64,000 bases of DNA, from contig NZ_CP060828.1 in NCBI RefSeq assembly GCF_014489635.1, forward strand, positions 992,001 through 1,056,000. Direction: 5' to 3'. The notes beneath the pieces were generated by a model. It was not told where the DNA came from, did not search any database, and worked only from the letters and a program-made list of their open reading frames with translations. Position 1 is the first letter of the stretch. Each line of letters starts with the position of its first letter. The stretch is from Streptomyces roseirectus (GTDB taxonomy: Bacteria > Actinomycetota > Actinomycetes > Streptomycetales > Streptomycetaceae). Below, in pieces: positions 30,444 to 39,778 of the stretch. A program made the translations under genes and the position numbers.

Positions 30444-31556
30444 GTGCGTGGAAAGGCCCTGTTCGTGGGGGGTGTGATTGTTGTGGTGGCGGGTTGTGGG
30501 GGGCATGGCCGGCCGGTGGGGAGTGAGGATGGGCTGCGGCATACGACCGTGCGGGTCGCGGTCGGGGAGTGTGGGGAGGGGTGGAGGGAGCCGGAAGGGG
30601 GGCGGCAGGTGTTCGATCTGGAGAACACGTCCGGGGCTGCTGCCGAGGTGGATCTCGTGGATGCGCGGACGGGTGCGGTGTACGGGGAGGTCGAGGGGCT
30701 GGGGCCGGGGACGGAGCGCGCGCTGAGGGTGACGCTCGGGGATGGTGCGTACGCGTTCAAGTGTCTGCCCGATGACGCGGACGCGGTGACCGGACCGACC
30801 GTGCGGATCAGTGGGAGCGGGGTACGGAGCGGTCCGGCCGCGTTGCCGGTGACGCAGCAGGATCTCATCCCGCCGACGCTGGCGTATCAGCGGTGGATCC
30901 AGGCGAGGACCGTCGAACTCGCCGAGAAGACAGACGTGTTGGCGGCGGACGTCGACCGGGGCGACCTCGCCGCCGCTCGCGCGGACTGGCTCCCCGCTCA
31001 CCTCGTGTACGAGCGGATGGGCGCCGCGTACGGAACGTTCGGGGACGCGGACGAGGCGATCAACGGGGACGCGACGGGGTTCCACCGGGTGGAACAGGGG
31101 TTGTGGCACGGGGAGTCCGCGGCGAGCCTGCGCGCCCCGGCGGACCGGCTCGACGCGGCCGTGCACGCGCTCCAAAAGAGCTGGCCGGACGAGCGCATGG
31201 ACCCCGCGGACGTCGGTCTGCGGGCGCACGAGATCATGGAGAACGCCGTGCAGTTCGAGCTGACCGGCCGCACGGACCACGGCAGCGGCACCAACCTGGC
31301 GACGACCCGCGCCAATCTCGACGGCACCCGCCAACTCCTCACGTTCCTGCGCCCGTTGCTGAAGACACGCGACGCGGGCCTGACCGCTCTGGACGCCGCG
31401 ATGAACCGCGCCCAGCACACCCTGGACACCGTCGACACGAAGCCCCTCGCCCAACTCACGCGCGCACAGCGGGAGAAGGTCGACGCGGACGTCGGCGCAC
31501 TGGTCGAGCGGCTGGCGGACGTGGCCACCCTGACGGACGTACGGAGGACGGCATGA
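30444..31556 (+). CDS. efeO: EfeO-like iron-uptake lipoprotein (cupredoxin + M75)
   Basis: The 370-aa lipoprotein has a lipobox (VVVAGCGG), an N-terminal cupredoxin-like domain (about 30-125) and an imelysin/M75 domain with [27 protein letters not shown] and the HxxE region [16 protein letters not shown]. EfeO is the periplasmic or extracellular metal-binding component of the EfeUOB ferrous iron system. GTG 30444 has GGAGG 7 nt upstream. It overlaps efeB (ATGA). No EfeU permease gene is present on either side. Confidence 0.93.
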   Translation: MRGKALFVGGVIVVVAGCGGHGRPVGSEDGLRHTTVRVAVGECGEGWREPEGGRQVFDLENTSGAAAEVDLVDARTGAVYGEVEGLGPGTERALRVTLGDGAYAFKCLPDDADAVTGPTVRISGSGVRSGPAALPVTQQDLIPPTLAYQRWIQARTVELAEKTDVLAADVDRGDLAAARADWLPAHLVYERMGAAYGTFGDADEAINGDATGFHRVEQGLWHGESAASLRAPADRLDAAVHALQKSWPDERMDPADVGLRAHEIMENAVQFELTGRTDHGSGTNLATTRANLDGTRQLLTFLRPLLKTRDAGLTALDAAMNRAQHTLDTVDTKPLAQLTRAQREKVDADVGALVERLADVATLTDVRRTA

Positions 31557-32761
31557 GCGGCGAGGTGGGCCGCCGGGGTTTCCTGGCGGGCGCGGGCGCG
31601 GCGGCGATGGCCGGCACGGGCCTGGTGGCCGCCGACCGGGCAACGGCCGTGGCGGCACCCCCGCGTACCCCCTTCCACGGCACGCACCAGGCGGGCATCG
31701 TCGACCCGGCGCAGAAGGCCACGGCGTTCGTGTCGTTCGACGCGACGGCCGCCAGCCGCGCCGAACTCACCGACCTGCTGCGGACGTTGACCGAGCGCGC
31801 CCGTTTCCTGACGGCCGGGGGCAGCCCGGACGAGGCCGGGATCACGGCGCCGCCGGTCGACTCGGGGACCCTCGGTCCGGTGGTCGCGGCGGACGGTCTG
31901 ACCGTCACCGTGGGCGTCGGGGCGTCGCTGTTCGACGCGCGGTACGGGCTGGCGGCGCGCAGGCCGCGCCGGCTGACCCTGATGCCCGCGTTCCCGGACG
32001 ACGACCTGAACGCCGACTGGTGTCACGGCGACCTGAGCGTGCAGTTCAGCGCGGGCAGCATGGACACGGTGCTGCACGCCCTGCGGGACGTCGCCCGGCA
32101 CACGCGGGGCGGGATGCAGGTGCGGTGGCGGATGGACGGGTTCGTCAGCCCGCCCCGGCCGTCGGGCACGCCCCGCAACCACCTGGGTTTCAAGGACGGC
32201 ATCGCCAACCCGGACACCGCCAGCACGCGGGAGATGGACCGGCTGGTGTGGGTCGGCGCGGGTGACGGCGAGCCGGGGTGGGCGGTCGGCGGGAGCTATC
32301 AGGTCGTCCGGCTGATCCGGATGCTCGTCGAGTTCTGGGACCGGGTGTCGATCACCGAGCAGGAGCGGATGTTCGGGCGGGCCCGCGACACGGGTGCGCC
32401 GCTGGACGGGCGGCACGAGAGCGACGTCCCCAACTACCCGCAGGATCCCAAGGGTTCGGTGATTCCGCTGGACAGCCACATCCGGCTGGCGAACCCGAGG
32501 ACGCCGTCGACGGACGGGCAGCGGATCCTGCGGCGCGGGTACAACTACGACCGGGGCACGGACAGCAACGGGAACCTCGACATGGGGCTGTTGTTCACGT
32601 GCTACCAGCGGGATCTGGCGCGGCAGTTCGAGGCGGTGCAGAAGCGGCTGGCCGGGGAGCCGCTGGTGGACTACGTGTCGCCGTTCGGGGGCGGGTACTT
32701 CTTCGCGCTGCCGGGGGTGCGGGACGGGTCGGACTGGCTGGGGCGGACACTCCTCGCCTGA
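31553..32761 (+). CDS. efeB: EfeB-like DyP-type heme peroxidase, TAT-exported
   Basis: The 402-aa protein begins with a twin-arginine signal ([16 protein letters not shown]). DyP features are the catalytic Asp motif [12 protein letters not shown] (GxxDG), the proximal heme His in [12 protein letters not shown], and a distal Arg region in the C-terminal half. EfeB oxidises or deferrochelates heme or Fe(II) outside the membrane. It overlaps efeO by 4 bp and ends the operon. Confidence 0.95.
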   Translation: MSGEVGRRGFLAGAGAAAMAGTGLVAADRATAVAAPPRTPFHGTHQAGIVDPAQKATAFVSFDATAASRAELTDLLRTLTERARFLTAGGSPDEAGITAPPVDSGTLGPVVAADGLTVTVGVGASLFDARYGLAARRPRRLTLMPAFPDDDLNADWCHGDLSVQFSAGSMDTVLHALRDVARHTRGGMQVRWRMDGFVSPPRPSGTPRNHLGFKDGIANPDTASTREMDRLVWVGAGDGEPGWAVGGSYQVVRLIRMLVEFWDRVSITEQERMFGRARDTGAPLDGRHESDVPNYPQDPKGSVIPLDSHIRLANPRTPSTDGQRILRRGYNYDRGTDSNGNLDMGLLFTCYQRDLARQFEAVQKRLAGEPLVDYVSPFGGGYFFALPGVRDGSDWLGRTLLA

Positions 32762-32935
32762 GAGCTGCCTGAGGCGAACTCTCCTCGCCCGAAGGTGTCA
32801 AGAAAAGTTCAAGTTCGTATGGGCAGGTCCTGACCCGCCGTTCGTCCCCCGGTCACCGCCGCTCCCCCGCCGCGCCGCCCGGATTGCCCAGGATCCCAGC
32901 AGTACACCCCTGTTCTCCCGGAAGTCGAGACACGC

Positions 32936-34789
32936 ATGACCGGCACAGCATCCCCCTCCGGCCCCCGGCGCCTCGCGCGCGTCGGCGCCCTGCTCGGCGC
33001 CGCCGCCCTGGCCGCGGCGGGCGGCACGGTCCCCGCGTCGGCCGCCGCCGCGCACGGGGGCCACGGCACCCCGCACACCGCGACACACACCGCGACGCCG
33101 ATCAAGCACCTGGTGGTGATCTACGACGAGAACGTGTCGTTCGACCACTACTTCGGCACCTACCCGAACGCCGCGAACACGGACGGCACGCCGTTCCAGG
33201 CCGCCGCGCACACCCCGAAGGCCGACAACCTGTCGACCGCCGGCCTACTGAAGAAGAATCCGAACCTGTACGCGCCCAAGCGGCTCTCCGGCGCGCAGGC
33301 GATGACGTGCGACCAGAACCACTCCTACGGCCCCGAGCAGTACGCCGCGAACGGCGGCAGGGCCGACAAGTACGTCGAGAACACCGAGGTCGACAAGTGC
33401 ACCGGCCTGTTCGGTGAGCCCGGCCTGGTCATGGACTACTACGACGGCAACACCGTCACCGCGCTGTGGAACTACGCCCAGCACTACGCGCTCGGCGACC
33501 ACTCGTTCAGCTCGGTCTACGGCCCGTCCACGCCGGGCGCGCTGAACCTGGTCTCCGGCCAGACCCACGGCGTCGTCTCCGTCGACCCGAAGACCGGGAA
33601 GCGGACGTCGAAGCCGGACGCGTACGCCGTCGTCTCCCCGGACGCAAAGGGCGTCGGGACGGTCGTCAACGACCCCGACCCGGCGTTCGACGACTGCTCG
33701 GACAAGGACCGCACGAGCACGGACGCGCTCGCGCAGATGCGCGGCAGGAACATCGGGGACCTGCTCAACTCCAAGGGCGTCAGCTGGGGTTGGTTCCAGG
33801 GCGGGTTCCGGCCCAGCACCAAGTGGGACGGGAAGAGCGGCACGTACGCGAAGTGCGCGGGCGCCACCCACACGAACGTCGGCGGGGCGGCCGTCGAGGA
33901 CTACTCCCCGCACCACTCGCCGTTCCAGTACTACAGGTCGACGTCGAACCCGCACCACCTCGCGCCGAAGAACCTCGCCGAGATCGGGCACGCCGGGCGC
34001 GCGAACCACGACTACGACCTCACCGACTTCGACGCCGCCCTCAAGGCCGGCAAGCTGCCCGCGGTGAGCTTCCTGAAGGCCGCCGAGTACCAGGACGGCC
34101 ACGCCGCCTACTCCGACCCGCTCGACGAGCAGCACTTCCTCGTCAAGGAGATCAACGCGCTCCAGCAGTCCCCGGAGTGGAGGTCGACGGCGGTCGTCAT
34201 CGCGTACGACGACTCCGACGGCTGGTACGACCACGTCACGTCGAAGGTCCTCAACGGCTCGAAGGACTCGACGACCGGTTCGAACGGCAAGGCCGTCGAC
34301 TCGCCCTTCTGCCAGGCGGGCCCCGCAGCCGCGCACGGGTACGCGGACCGCTGCGGACCCGGCACCCGGCAGCCGCTGCTGGTCGTCTCCCCGTACAGCA
34401 AGGTGAACGCGGTCGACCACACGGCGACCGAGCAGGCGTCGATCACCCGGTTCATCGAGGACAACTGGCACACCGGGCGCATCGGTGACGGGTCCTTCGA
34501 CCAGCGGGCCAACAGCCTGACCGGCCTGTTCGACTTCCGGCACCCGAACGGCAAGCAGGTGCTGCTCAACGCCGACGGCTCGGTGAAGTCCGTCAAGCCG
34601 ATCCCGCACCACTTCGCGCGGACGGCGGCCTCCCCGCAGTACATCGCCGACCTCAAGGCGCAGAACACGGCCGCCGAGACGTCCTCCACGTCCCCGGTGC
34701 TGCCGGTCGCCCTCGGCGGCGGGGTGCTCGCGGCGGGCGCGGTGGCGACGGTGTTCGCGCTGCGGCGGCGGGCGCGGACGACGGCGTAG
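32936..34789 (+). CDS. secreted phospholipase C / phosphoesterase-family protein
   Basis: The 617-aa protein of the phosphoesterase (acid phosphatase-like PLC) family has a signal peptide (RLARVGALLGAAALAAAGGTVPASAAAA), the metal-site motif YDENVSFDHYFGTYP, DQNHSYGPEQ, a second metal region SSVYGPSTPGALNLVSGQTHG, and IAYDDSDGWYDHV. The C-terminus is a hydrophobic helix plus Arg-rich tail (LGGGVLAAGAVATVFALRRRARTT), so the enzyme may be membrane- or wall-anchored. It would cleave phospholipids or phosphate esters outside the cell. Confidence 0.93.
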   Translation: MTGTASPSGPRRLARVGALLGAAALAAAGGTVPASAAAAHGGHGTPHTATHTATPIKHLVVIYDENVSFDHYFGTYPNAANTDGTPFQAAAHTPKADNLSTAGLLKKNPNLYAPKRLSGAQAMTCDQNHSYGPEQYAANGGRADKYVENTEVDKCTGLFGEPGLVMDYYDGNTVTALWNYAQHYALGDHSFSSVYGPSTPGALNLVSGQTHGVVSVDPKTGKRTSKPDAYAVVSPDAKGVGTVVNDPDPAFDDCSDKDRTSTDALAQMRGRNIGDLLNSKGVSWGWFQGGFRPSTKWDGKSGTYAKCAGATHTNVGGAAVEDYSPHHSPFQYYRSTSNPHHLAPKNLAEIGHAGRANHDYDLTDFDAALKAGKLPAVSFLKAAEYQDGHAAYSDPLDEQHFLVKEINALQQSPEWRSTAVVIAYDDSDGWYDHVTSKVLNGSKDSTTGSNGKAVDSPFCQAGPAAAHGYADRCGPGTRQPLLVVSPYSKVNAVDHTATEQASITRFIEDNWHTGRIGDGSFDQRANSLTGLFDFRHPNGKQVLLNADGSVKSVKPIPHHFARTAASPQYIADLKAQNTAAETSSTSPVLPVALGGGVLAAGAVATVFALRRRARTTA

Positions 34790-34796
34790 CGGGCCC

Positions 34797-34829
34797 GCGG
34801 GACCGGCTCTGTGGGGGAGCCGGTCCCGC
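34797..34829. terminator. bidirectional hairpin terminator
   Basis: A perfect 13-bp stem GCGGGACCGGCTC / GAGCCGGTCCCGC with a 7-nt loop lies between the convergent phospholipase and L,D-transpeptidase genes. Confidence 0.85.
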
Positions 34830-34834
34830 GCTGT

Positions 34835-35539
34835 TCACGCTCCCGGTCCGGCCTCGCGCACCACGCCCGGCCGTACACCCCAGACGACCACCCGGTCGCC
34901 CTTCTTCAGCACGCCCCACAGCTTGCGCGCGTCCGGCACCCGCAGGTTGACGCAGCCGTGCGAGCCGCCCCTGAAGAGGTCGCCGTGCGAGCCGTGGAAC
35001 GCCTGGCCGCCGTCGAAGAACTGCGAGTACGGCATCGGGGAGCGGTTGTAGAGGGACGAGTAGTGGTCCTTGTGCCGCAGGTAGACGCGGTGGGTGCCGG
35101 TGCGGGTCTCGTAGCCGTCGCGGCCCGAGCGGATCGGGACGGGCTTGTAGAGGACGCGCTTCCCCTTCTGGACCCACATCAGCTGCCGGGCCAGGTCCAC
35201 ACAGGCGACCCGGTACGAGCTGACCGGGCAGCGGCGGGCGGCATTGGGGTTCTTGACGGCTCGGGCGACCAGCATCATGCGGTACGTGCGGTAGTCGGCG
35301 TACCCACTCGCCGGAAAGAGGCCGCTTGCGGCCTGGAAGGCGCTGATCGCCGCGCAGTCGGCGCTGGACTGCGTACCGTCGACGGGCCGCTTCAGGTACC
35401 CCTCCAGCTGCCGCTGGTAAGGCCCGGTCCCCGCCGTGCACGACGCCATCCCCTCCGCACTCGCCACCGTCCCCGGCAGCACCGCCCCGACCAGCACGGC
35501 CACCGACGCCACCCCACGCCACATCCGATGCATCTCCAT
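34835..35539 (-). CDS. secreted L,D-transpeptidase (YkuD)
   Basis: The 234-aa protein has a signal peptide (MWRGVASVAVLVGAVLPGTVASA) and a YkuD domain with the catalytic motif HGSHGDLFRGGSHGCVNLR (Cys about residue 196). An N-terminal helical part with Cys residues may be a small peptidoglycan-binding domain (GPYQRQLEGYLKRPVDGTQ...FQAASGL). It makes 3-3 cross-links in peptidoglycan. The start codon is uncertain among ATGs at 35539, 35533 and 35524. Confidence 0.93.
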   Translation of the reverse strand: MEMHRMWRGVASVAVLVGAVLPGTVASAEGMASCTAGTGPYQRQLEGYLKRPVDGTQSSADCAAISAFQAASGLFPASGYADYRTYRMMLVARAVKNPNAARRCPVSSYRVACVDLARQLMWVQKGKRVLYKPVPIRSGRDGYETRTGTHRVYLRHKDHYSSLYNRSPMPYSQFFDGGQAFHGSHGDLFRGGSHGCVNLRVPDARKLWGVLKKGDRVVVWGVRPGVVREAGPGA

Positions 35540-35792
35540 GGGCCCAGAAAACCCGCGCGCCCGGCCCCCGGAGACGCGAGCTGCGCCGAACGGCCCACCA
35601 CCCGGCCCGGACACACCCGTTCGGATGAACGAACCGCGTGGCTGCGGGACTTCTCGGATCACTCGGGTACATGCACGAAACCCCTCACGGGGCGCGGACC
35701 CGTCCTCCTCGCGCGCGGCGCCGCTCTTTGCGGTGGCGCCACGGTCCCGTTCAATGGGAGAGGGGTCGATCGGGGTGACTGCTGGGGGGCGG

Positions 35793-36458
35793 ATGGCTGA
35801 GGATCCGGATCAAGGGGGCACTCCCGCGCGGCGGTTGGGGGAGATCGCCGCGCTGGTCTCGGCGCTGGCGGCGGTGGCGGGCATTCTGCTCGCCGTCTTC
35901 GGGGTGCCGTCGCTCCACGGGTCGACGGCCGCGCGCCCCGCTCCCCCGGCCACTACCGCCGCCGCGGTTCCCTCGCCTTCGCTGCCCGCGGTCCCACGAG
36001 GGTGGCGGCGAGTGAAGGAGCCTGAGCTGACTGCGGCGTTCGCCGTTCCGGACGGGTGGACGCGGACCAGGAAGAACGCGATCCAGAGCGTGTGGGCCTC
36101 GCCCGGCGGTACCTATGAGATCGCTCTCAAGCGTGACACCTCGTACGGGCCGACCGCTCGGGCCGCGGCTGCCGGGCAGCTCGCCTGGTATCGCGACGAG
36201 GCCGCGTCGTCCATGGCCGGTCTGCGGGCCACGACGCGTGCGGTCCGGCAGGGCGGCGAGGAGGAGGTGCGGCTGGAGCTCGGGTATCACTGGCGCGGGC
36301 AGAGTGCCACGCGCAGCCGGGTCGAGGTGTTCGTCGCGGGAGCGGCGGGCCGGGTCTACCAGCTCCTCGTCGACACGCCGGCCGGTGGTGAACACCTCGT
36401 GCGGCAGCGGGAATTGCTGGAAACGGCCCGCGCGTCCCTGGTACCGGACACCGAGTAG
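35793..36458 (+). CDS. membrane-anchored protein of unknown function
   Basis: The 221-aa protein has a short cytosolic N-terminus, one transmembrane helix (IAALVSALAAVAGILLAVFG), a Pro/Ala/Ser-rich stalk, and an extracellular domain with WRRVKEPELTAAFAVPDGWTR...YEIALKRD. The sequence resembles the extracytoplasmic domain often found after serine/threonine kinases in streptomycetes, but no kinase gene is adjacent. ATG 35793 is preferred for the strong GGGGGG-rich RBS; GTG 35775 is possible. Confidence 0.75.
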   Translation: MAEDPDQGGTPARRLGEIAALVSALAAVAGILLAVFGVPSLHGSTAARPAPPATTAAAVPSPSLPAVPRGWRRVKEPELTAAFAVPDGWTRTRKNAIQSVWASPGGTYEIALKRDTSYGPTARAAAAGQLAWYRDEAASSMAGLRATTRAVRQGGEEEVRLELGYHWRGQSATRSRVEVFVAGAAGRVYQLLVDTPAGGEHLVRQRELLETARASLVPDTE

Positions 36459-36467
36459 TCCGAGGGT

Positions 36468-37430
36468 TCAGTTCGGGGTCAGGACCCGTACCGGCTCGCC
36501 CGCGAGGAACGCGGCGATGTTCTCGACCGCTTCCGGGTAGAACGTGCGGTAGTTGCGGTCGGTGACGTAGCCGAGGTGGGGGGTGGCGAGGACGTTGGGG
36601 AGGGTGCGCAGCGGGTCGTCGGCGGGGAGGGGTTCGGTTTCGAAGACGTCCAGGCCGGCGCCGGCGATCCAGCCTTCGCGCAGGGCGCGGACAAGGGCGT
36701 CGTGGTCGACGATGGGGGCGCGGGAGGTGTTGACGAGGTAGGCGTGGGGGCGCATGGCGCGGAGTTCGGGTTCGCCGAGGAGGCCGCGGGTGCGGTCGGA
36801 GAGGACGAGGTGGATGGAGACGAAGTCGCTCCGGGAGAGCAGGTCTTCCTTGGACGCGGCGAGTTGGGCGCCGGCGTCCGCCGCGCGCCGGTGCGTGAGG
36901 TTCTGGCTCCAGGCGAGGACGTCCATGTCGAACGCCTTGGCCACGCGGGCGACTTGGCGGCCGAGGCGGCCGAGTCCGAGGAGGCCGAGGGTGCGGCCGG
37001 CGAGGTCCTGGCCGACGGTCGACTGCCAAGGCCCGTTCTCCCGCAGGGCGTTGCTCTCGGCGGTGAGGTGACGGGCGAGGCCGAGCAGCAGGGCCCAGGT
37101 GAGTTCGGCGGGCGGGGTCGCGTTGCTCGCGGTGCCGCAGACGGTCACGCCGCGTTCGGCCGCCGCCGCGAGGTCGATGGACGCGTTGCGCATGCCCGTC
37201 GTCACCAGCAGTCTCAACGTGGGGAGTCTGCGCAGGAGTTCGGCGTCGAAGGGGGTGCGTTCGCGCATCGCGACGACGATCTCGCAGTCCCCGATCTCGG
37301 CGGCGAGCCGGTCCCGGTCGGTGATGTTCTCGCGCAGGGTGCGCACCTCGACCCCGCTGAGGCCGCTCCAGTCCGCGTACGTCAGGGCGACGCCCTGGTA
37401 GTCGTCCAGTACGGCGCAGCGGAGGGTCAT
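36468..37430 (-). CDS. D-2-hydroxyacid dehydrogenase (PGDH-like)
   Basis: The 320-aa NAD-dependent enzyme has the Rossmann loop GLLGLGRLGRQVA, catalytic Arg in VNTSRAPIVDHDAL, Glu in GLDVFETEPLP and His in ATPHLGYVTDRNY. It would interconvert a 2-keto acid and a D-2-hydroxy acid. ATG 37430 begins MTLRCAVLDDYQG, the usual start of this subgroup. It is divergent from a MarR regulator whose putative operator lies between the two. Confidence 0.94.
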   Translation of the reverse strand: MTLRCAVLDDYQGVALTYADWSGLSGVEVRTLRENITDRDRLAAEIGDCEIVVAMRERTPFDAELLRRLPTLRLLVTTGMRNASIDLAAAAERGVTVCGTASNATPPAELTWALLLGLARHLTAESNALRENGPWQSTVGQDLAGRTLGLLGLGRLGRQVARVAKAFDMDVLAWSQNLTHRRAADAGAQLAASKEDLLSRSDFVSIHLVLSDRTRGLLGEPELRAMRPHAYLVNTSRAPIVDHDALVRALREGWIAGAGLDVFETEPLPADDPLRTLPNVLATPHLGYVTDRNYRTFYPEAVENIAAFLAGEPVRVLTPN

Positions 37431-37506
37431 GCGTCCTGCCTTCCGGGAGGGGCGGGGTGTGGGGGTCCCGCCGGGGTCGGTCATCCGTACGGCGCTCACC
37501 GTATAT

Positions 37507-37518
37507 ATGACCTGTCAT
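37507..37518. promoter_or_regulatory. MarR-type operator, ATGAC-CT-GTCAT
   Basis: A 12-bp inverted repeat lies in the 111-bp gap between the divergent dehydrogenase and marR genes, 24 bp before the marR start, embedded in the only AT-rich stretch (GTATATATGACC). It is the likely MarR binding site controlling both genes. Confidence 0.6.
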
Positions 37519-37541
37519 TAATTCCACTAGGCTTGCCCCTC

Positions 37542-38018
37542 ATGACGCAGTGGTTGACCGACGAAGAACTCCATGCCTGGCACGGGCTCGTGACCCTCAG
37601 TTCCCGCCTCCAGACCGACCTGGGCCGGCAGCTCCAGGACGGGCACGGCATCTCCGTCGCCGACTACGAGATCCTCGACCGCCTCGGCGACGCCCCCGAC
37701 GGCCTGCGCGCCCGCGACCTCGGCGCCTCCCTCGACTGGGAGCAGAGCCGCGTCTCCCACCAGCTCTCCCGCATGCACGGCCGCGGCCTCGTCACCAAGA
37801 AAGAGTGCGCGACCGACCGCCGAGGCGTCGTCTTCCACCTCACCGACACCGGCCGCCAACTCCTCACCGCAGCGGCCCCCGGCCACGTCAACGCCGTCCG
37901 CACCCTCGTCTTCAACGCCCTCACCCCCGACCAGGTAACCCAACTAGCCACCCTGACCGGCCACTTGCTCCGCCACATCGACACCTGCCCGCTGGCGAGG
38001 GCACTCAGGAAGAGCTGA
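37542..38018 (+). CDS. MarR-family regulator
   Basis: The 158-aa protein has a winged helix (ISVADYEILDRLGDAPDGLRARDLGASLDWEQSRVSHQLSRMHGRGLVTKK) and helical dimerisation ends. A Cys is present in KKECATDRR and another near the C-terminus, so redox sensing is possible but not shown. It is probably the repressor of the divergent hydroxyacid dehydrogenase gene. Confidence 0.93.
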   Translation: MTQWLTDEELHAWHGLVTLSSRLQTDLGRQLQDGHGISVADYEILDRLGDAPDGLRARDLGASLDWEQSRVSHQLSRMHGRGLVTKKECATDRRGVVFHLTDTGRQLLTAAAPGHVNAVRTLVFNALTPDQVTQLATLTGHLLRHIDTCPLARALRKS

Positions 38019-38089
38019 CGCCCCACACCGCCCTAGGGCCTGTCCGGCGGGAGGGGACCACGTGGCGGTGCCGGTTCTGTGAGGGAGGG

Positions 38090-38425
38090 TCGGTCCGGGC
38101 CGGGTCAGGTGTGTTCGCGCCACGGCACGACGGCGAGCCGGACCCCGGTCAGCGTCTCCGGCAGGGCGGAGGGGACGACGACGTTCCGGATCACGTCCCA
38201 GCGTCAGGTGCTTCGGCACGGCGGCGACGGCCGTCGTCATAAAAACACCGCCACGGGCGGGGACGCGGTCGGCGCGAGCAGCGTGATCTTCGGTTCCTCG
38301 TCGATGCCGAGGCCCGCGCCGAGCGCGATGCGGCGCAGGCTGATGCCGAGGTGTTCGACGAGAGTGGTGCCGCTGCAGCCGCGTACGCCGTCGCGCGTGG
38401 TGGAGACGTCGACGAACGCGCCCCA
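38090..38425 (-). pseudogene. remnant of SsuC/TauC-type ABC transporter permease
   Basis: Short conserved pieces of a nitrate/sulfonate/taurine permease can be read in broken order-preserving fragments: KLWGAFVDVSTTRDG then TTLVEHLGISLRRIALGAGLGI (about 38425-38290) and later VVVPSALPETLTGVRLAVVPW (about 38190-38100). The intervening membrane helices are missing and the pieces are in different frames, so this is a heavily deleted gene. The direction matches the following SDR gene. Confidence 0.65.
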
Positions 38426-38440
38426 CAGCTTCGCCGGGGG

Positions 38441-39127
38441 TCAGGCGACGGTGAGTCCGCCGTCGACCGGCAGGATCGAGCCGGTGACGTACGTCGCGCC
38501 GACGAGGTAGCGGATCGCCTCGGCGACGTCCGCCGGGCGGCCTACCCGGCCGGCGGGGACCGTGCCGGCGGTGGCGTCGAACTGGGCCCGCCGGTCCTCC
38601 TCGGAGAGGAACGACCACCACGGGGTGTCGACGGCGCCCGGTGAGACGGCGTTGACGCGGACCGGGGCGAGTTCGGCGGCCAGCGGGGAGACGATCCGCT
38701 CGATCGCGCCGTTCACCGCGGCGAGCGCCGTCGTCCCGGCGAGGGCCGAGCGGGCGGTGGCGGCGGAGACGAACGTGATCGAGCCGGTGACCTCGGCCCG
38801 CTGGACGGCGGACAGGTACGGGAAGAGCTTGCCGTCGAACGCCGCGCGGACGTCGGCGAGCCGGGTCCCGGCGAGCGGGCCGAGGCCCACGGCACCGGGG
38901 CTGAACGCGAGCACCAGGTGCTCGAAGGCGCCGGTCCGCTCGAAGAACGCGGCGACCTCGGCCTCGTCCGTGCCGTCCAGCCGCACGGCCGTTGCCGGGA
39001 TGTTCCGGGCCCCCGCCAGTTTCTCCGGGTCGCGGCCGGTGACGGTCACCTCGGCGCCGTCGGCCGCGAGGAGTTCGGCGGCGGCGAGCCCGATGCCCGA
39101 GGTTCCGCCCATGATCACCACACGCAT
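38441..39127 (-). CDS. short-chain dehydrogenase/reductase lacking the YxxxK motif
   Basis: The 228-aa SDR has the cofactor loop VVIMGGTSGIGLAAAELLAADG and GRDPEKLAG (Arg suggests NADPH), the Ser region ITFVSAATARSALAG, and PVRVNAVSPGAVDTPWW. The Tyr-x-x-x-Lys of classical SDRs is absent: the expected place reads ALAAVNGAIERIV. From memory a subgroup shares this Tyr-less pattern, so it may bind rather than reduce. It is divergent from a TetR gene with a palindromic operator between them. Confidence 0.9.
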   Translation of the reverse strand: MRVVIMGGTSGIGLAAAELLAADGAEVTVTGRDPEKLAGARNIPATAVRLDGTDEAEVAAFFERTGAFEHLVLAFSPGAVGLGPLAGTRLADVRAAFDGKLFPYLSAVQRAEVTGSITFVSAATARSALAGTTALAAVNGAIERIVSPLAAELAPVRVNAVSPGAVDTPWWSFLSEEDRRAQFDATAGTVPAGRVGRPADVAEAIRYLVGATYVTGSILPVDGGLTVA

Positions 39128-39153
39128 GACTGCTCCCTCATTTCAAGACGCTA

Positions 39154-39176
39154 CGTCTCGGTACTATATCGAGACG
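39154..39176. promoter_or_regulatory. TetR operator, CGTCTCG-N9-CGAGACG
   Basis: A perfect 7-bp inverted repeat with a 9-bp AT-rich spacer (GTACTATAT) lies in the 71-bp gap between the divergent SDR and TetR genes. The spacer could double as a -10 region. It is the likely TetR binding site. Confidence 0.75.
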
Positions 39177-39198
39177 CGGCGTTCTGTAAAGTGGGGGC

Positions 39199-39771
39199 AT
39201 GAGTGGTGAACGGCGGCCGGGCAGGCCGCGCAGCGAGGAATCGCGCGGGGCCATCCTGGCGGCGGCGCTGGAGGGCCTGCGGGAGCACGGGTTCGCGGCG
39301 CTGACCATCGAGGGGATCGCCGGCCGGGCCGGGGTGGGCAAGCAGACGATCTACCGGTGGTGGCCGTCCAAGGCGGACGTCGTGCTCGACGCGCTGCTCG
39401 ACCAGGCCGAGGAGACGATCCGGGTCCCGGACGAGGGGTCGCTGCGGGCCGATCTGACGGCCTTCCTCGGCGCGACGTTCCGGCAGACGCACCAGCGCCC
39501 CGTCCTCGTCGGGCTCATGGGGCAGGCGCTGCTCGATCCCGGCTTCGCGCTGGCGTTCCGCGAGCGGTTCCTGTTCCGGCGCCGGGGCACGCTGCGGGAA
39601 CTGTTCGATCGGGCGATCTCGCGGGGGGAGATCGCCGCCGGGGTCGACCCCGAACTGCTCGTCGACGTGGTGTACGGCGTGCTGTGGTACCGGCTGATGC
39701 TGGATCACGCGCCCCTGGACGGGGCGGCGAGCCGTCAGCTCACGGAACTGGTGCTGCGCGCCGTGCGGTGA
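39199..39771 (+). CDS. TetR/AcrR-family regulator
   Basis: The 190-aa regulator has an N-terminal HTH (GRPRSEESRGAILAAALEGLREHGF...LTIEGIAGRAGVGKQTIYRWWPSKADVVLDAL) and a TetR_C-type ligand domain. The GKQTIYRWWPSKADV recognition helix is typical of actinobacterial local repressors. It is divergent from the SDR gene and most likely represses it. It ends 7 bp from the convergent deacetylase gene. Confidence 0.95.
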   Translation: MSGERRPGRPRSEESRGAILAAALEGLREHGFAALTIEGIAGRAGVGKQTIYRWWPSKADVVLDALLDQAEETIRVPDEGSLRADLTAFLGATFRQTHQRPVLVGLMGQALLDPGFALAFRERFLFRRRGTLRELFDRAISRGEIAAGVDPELLVDVVYGVLWYRLMLDHAPLDGAASRQLTELVLRAVR

Positions 39772-39778
39772 GGCCCGG

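Noticed and set aside
32762..32935. Possible Pho box before the phospholipase C gene (AAGTTCAAGTTCG)
   Set aside because: Only weak resemblance to the 11-bp direct repeat GTTCACC consensus; not enough to annotate.
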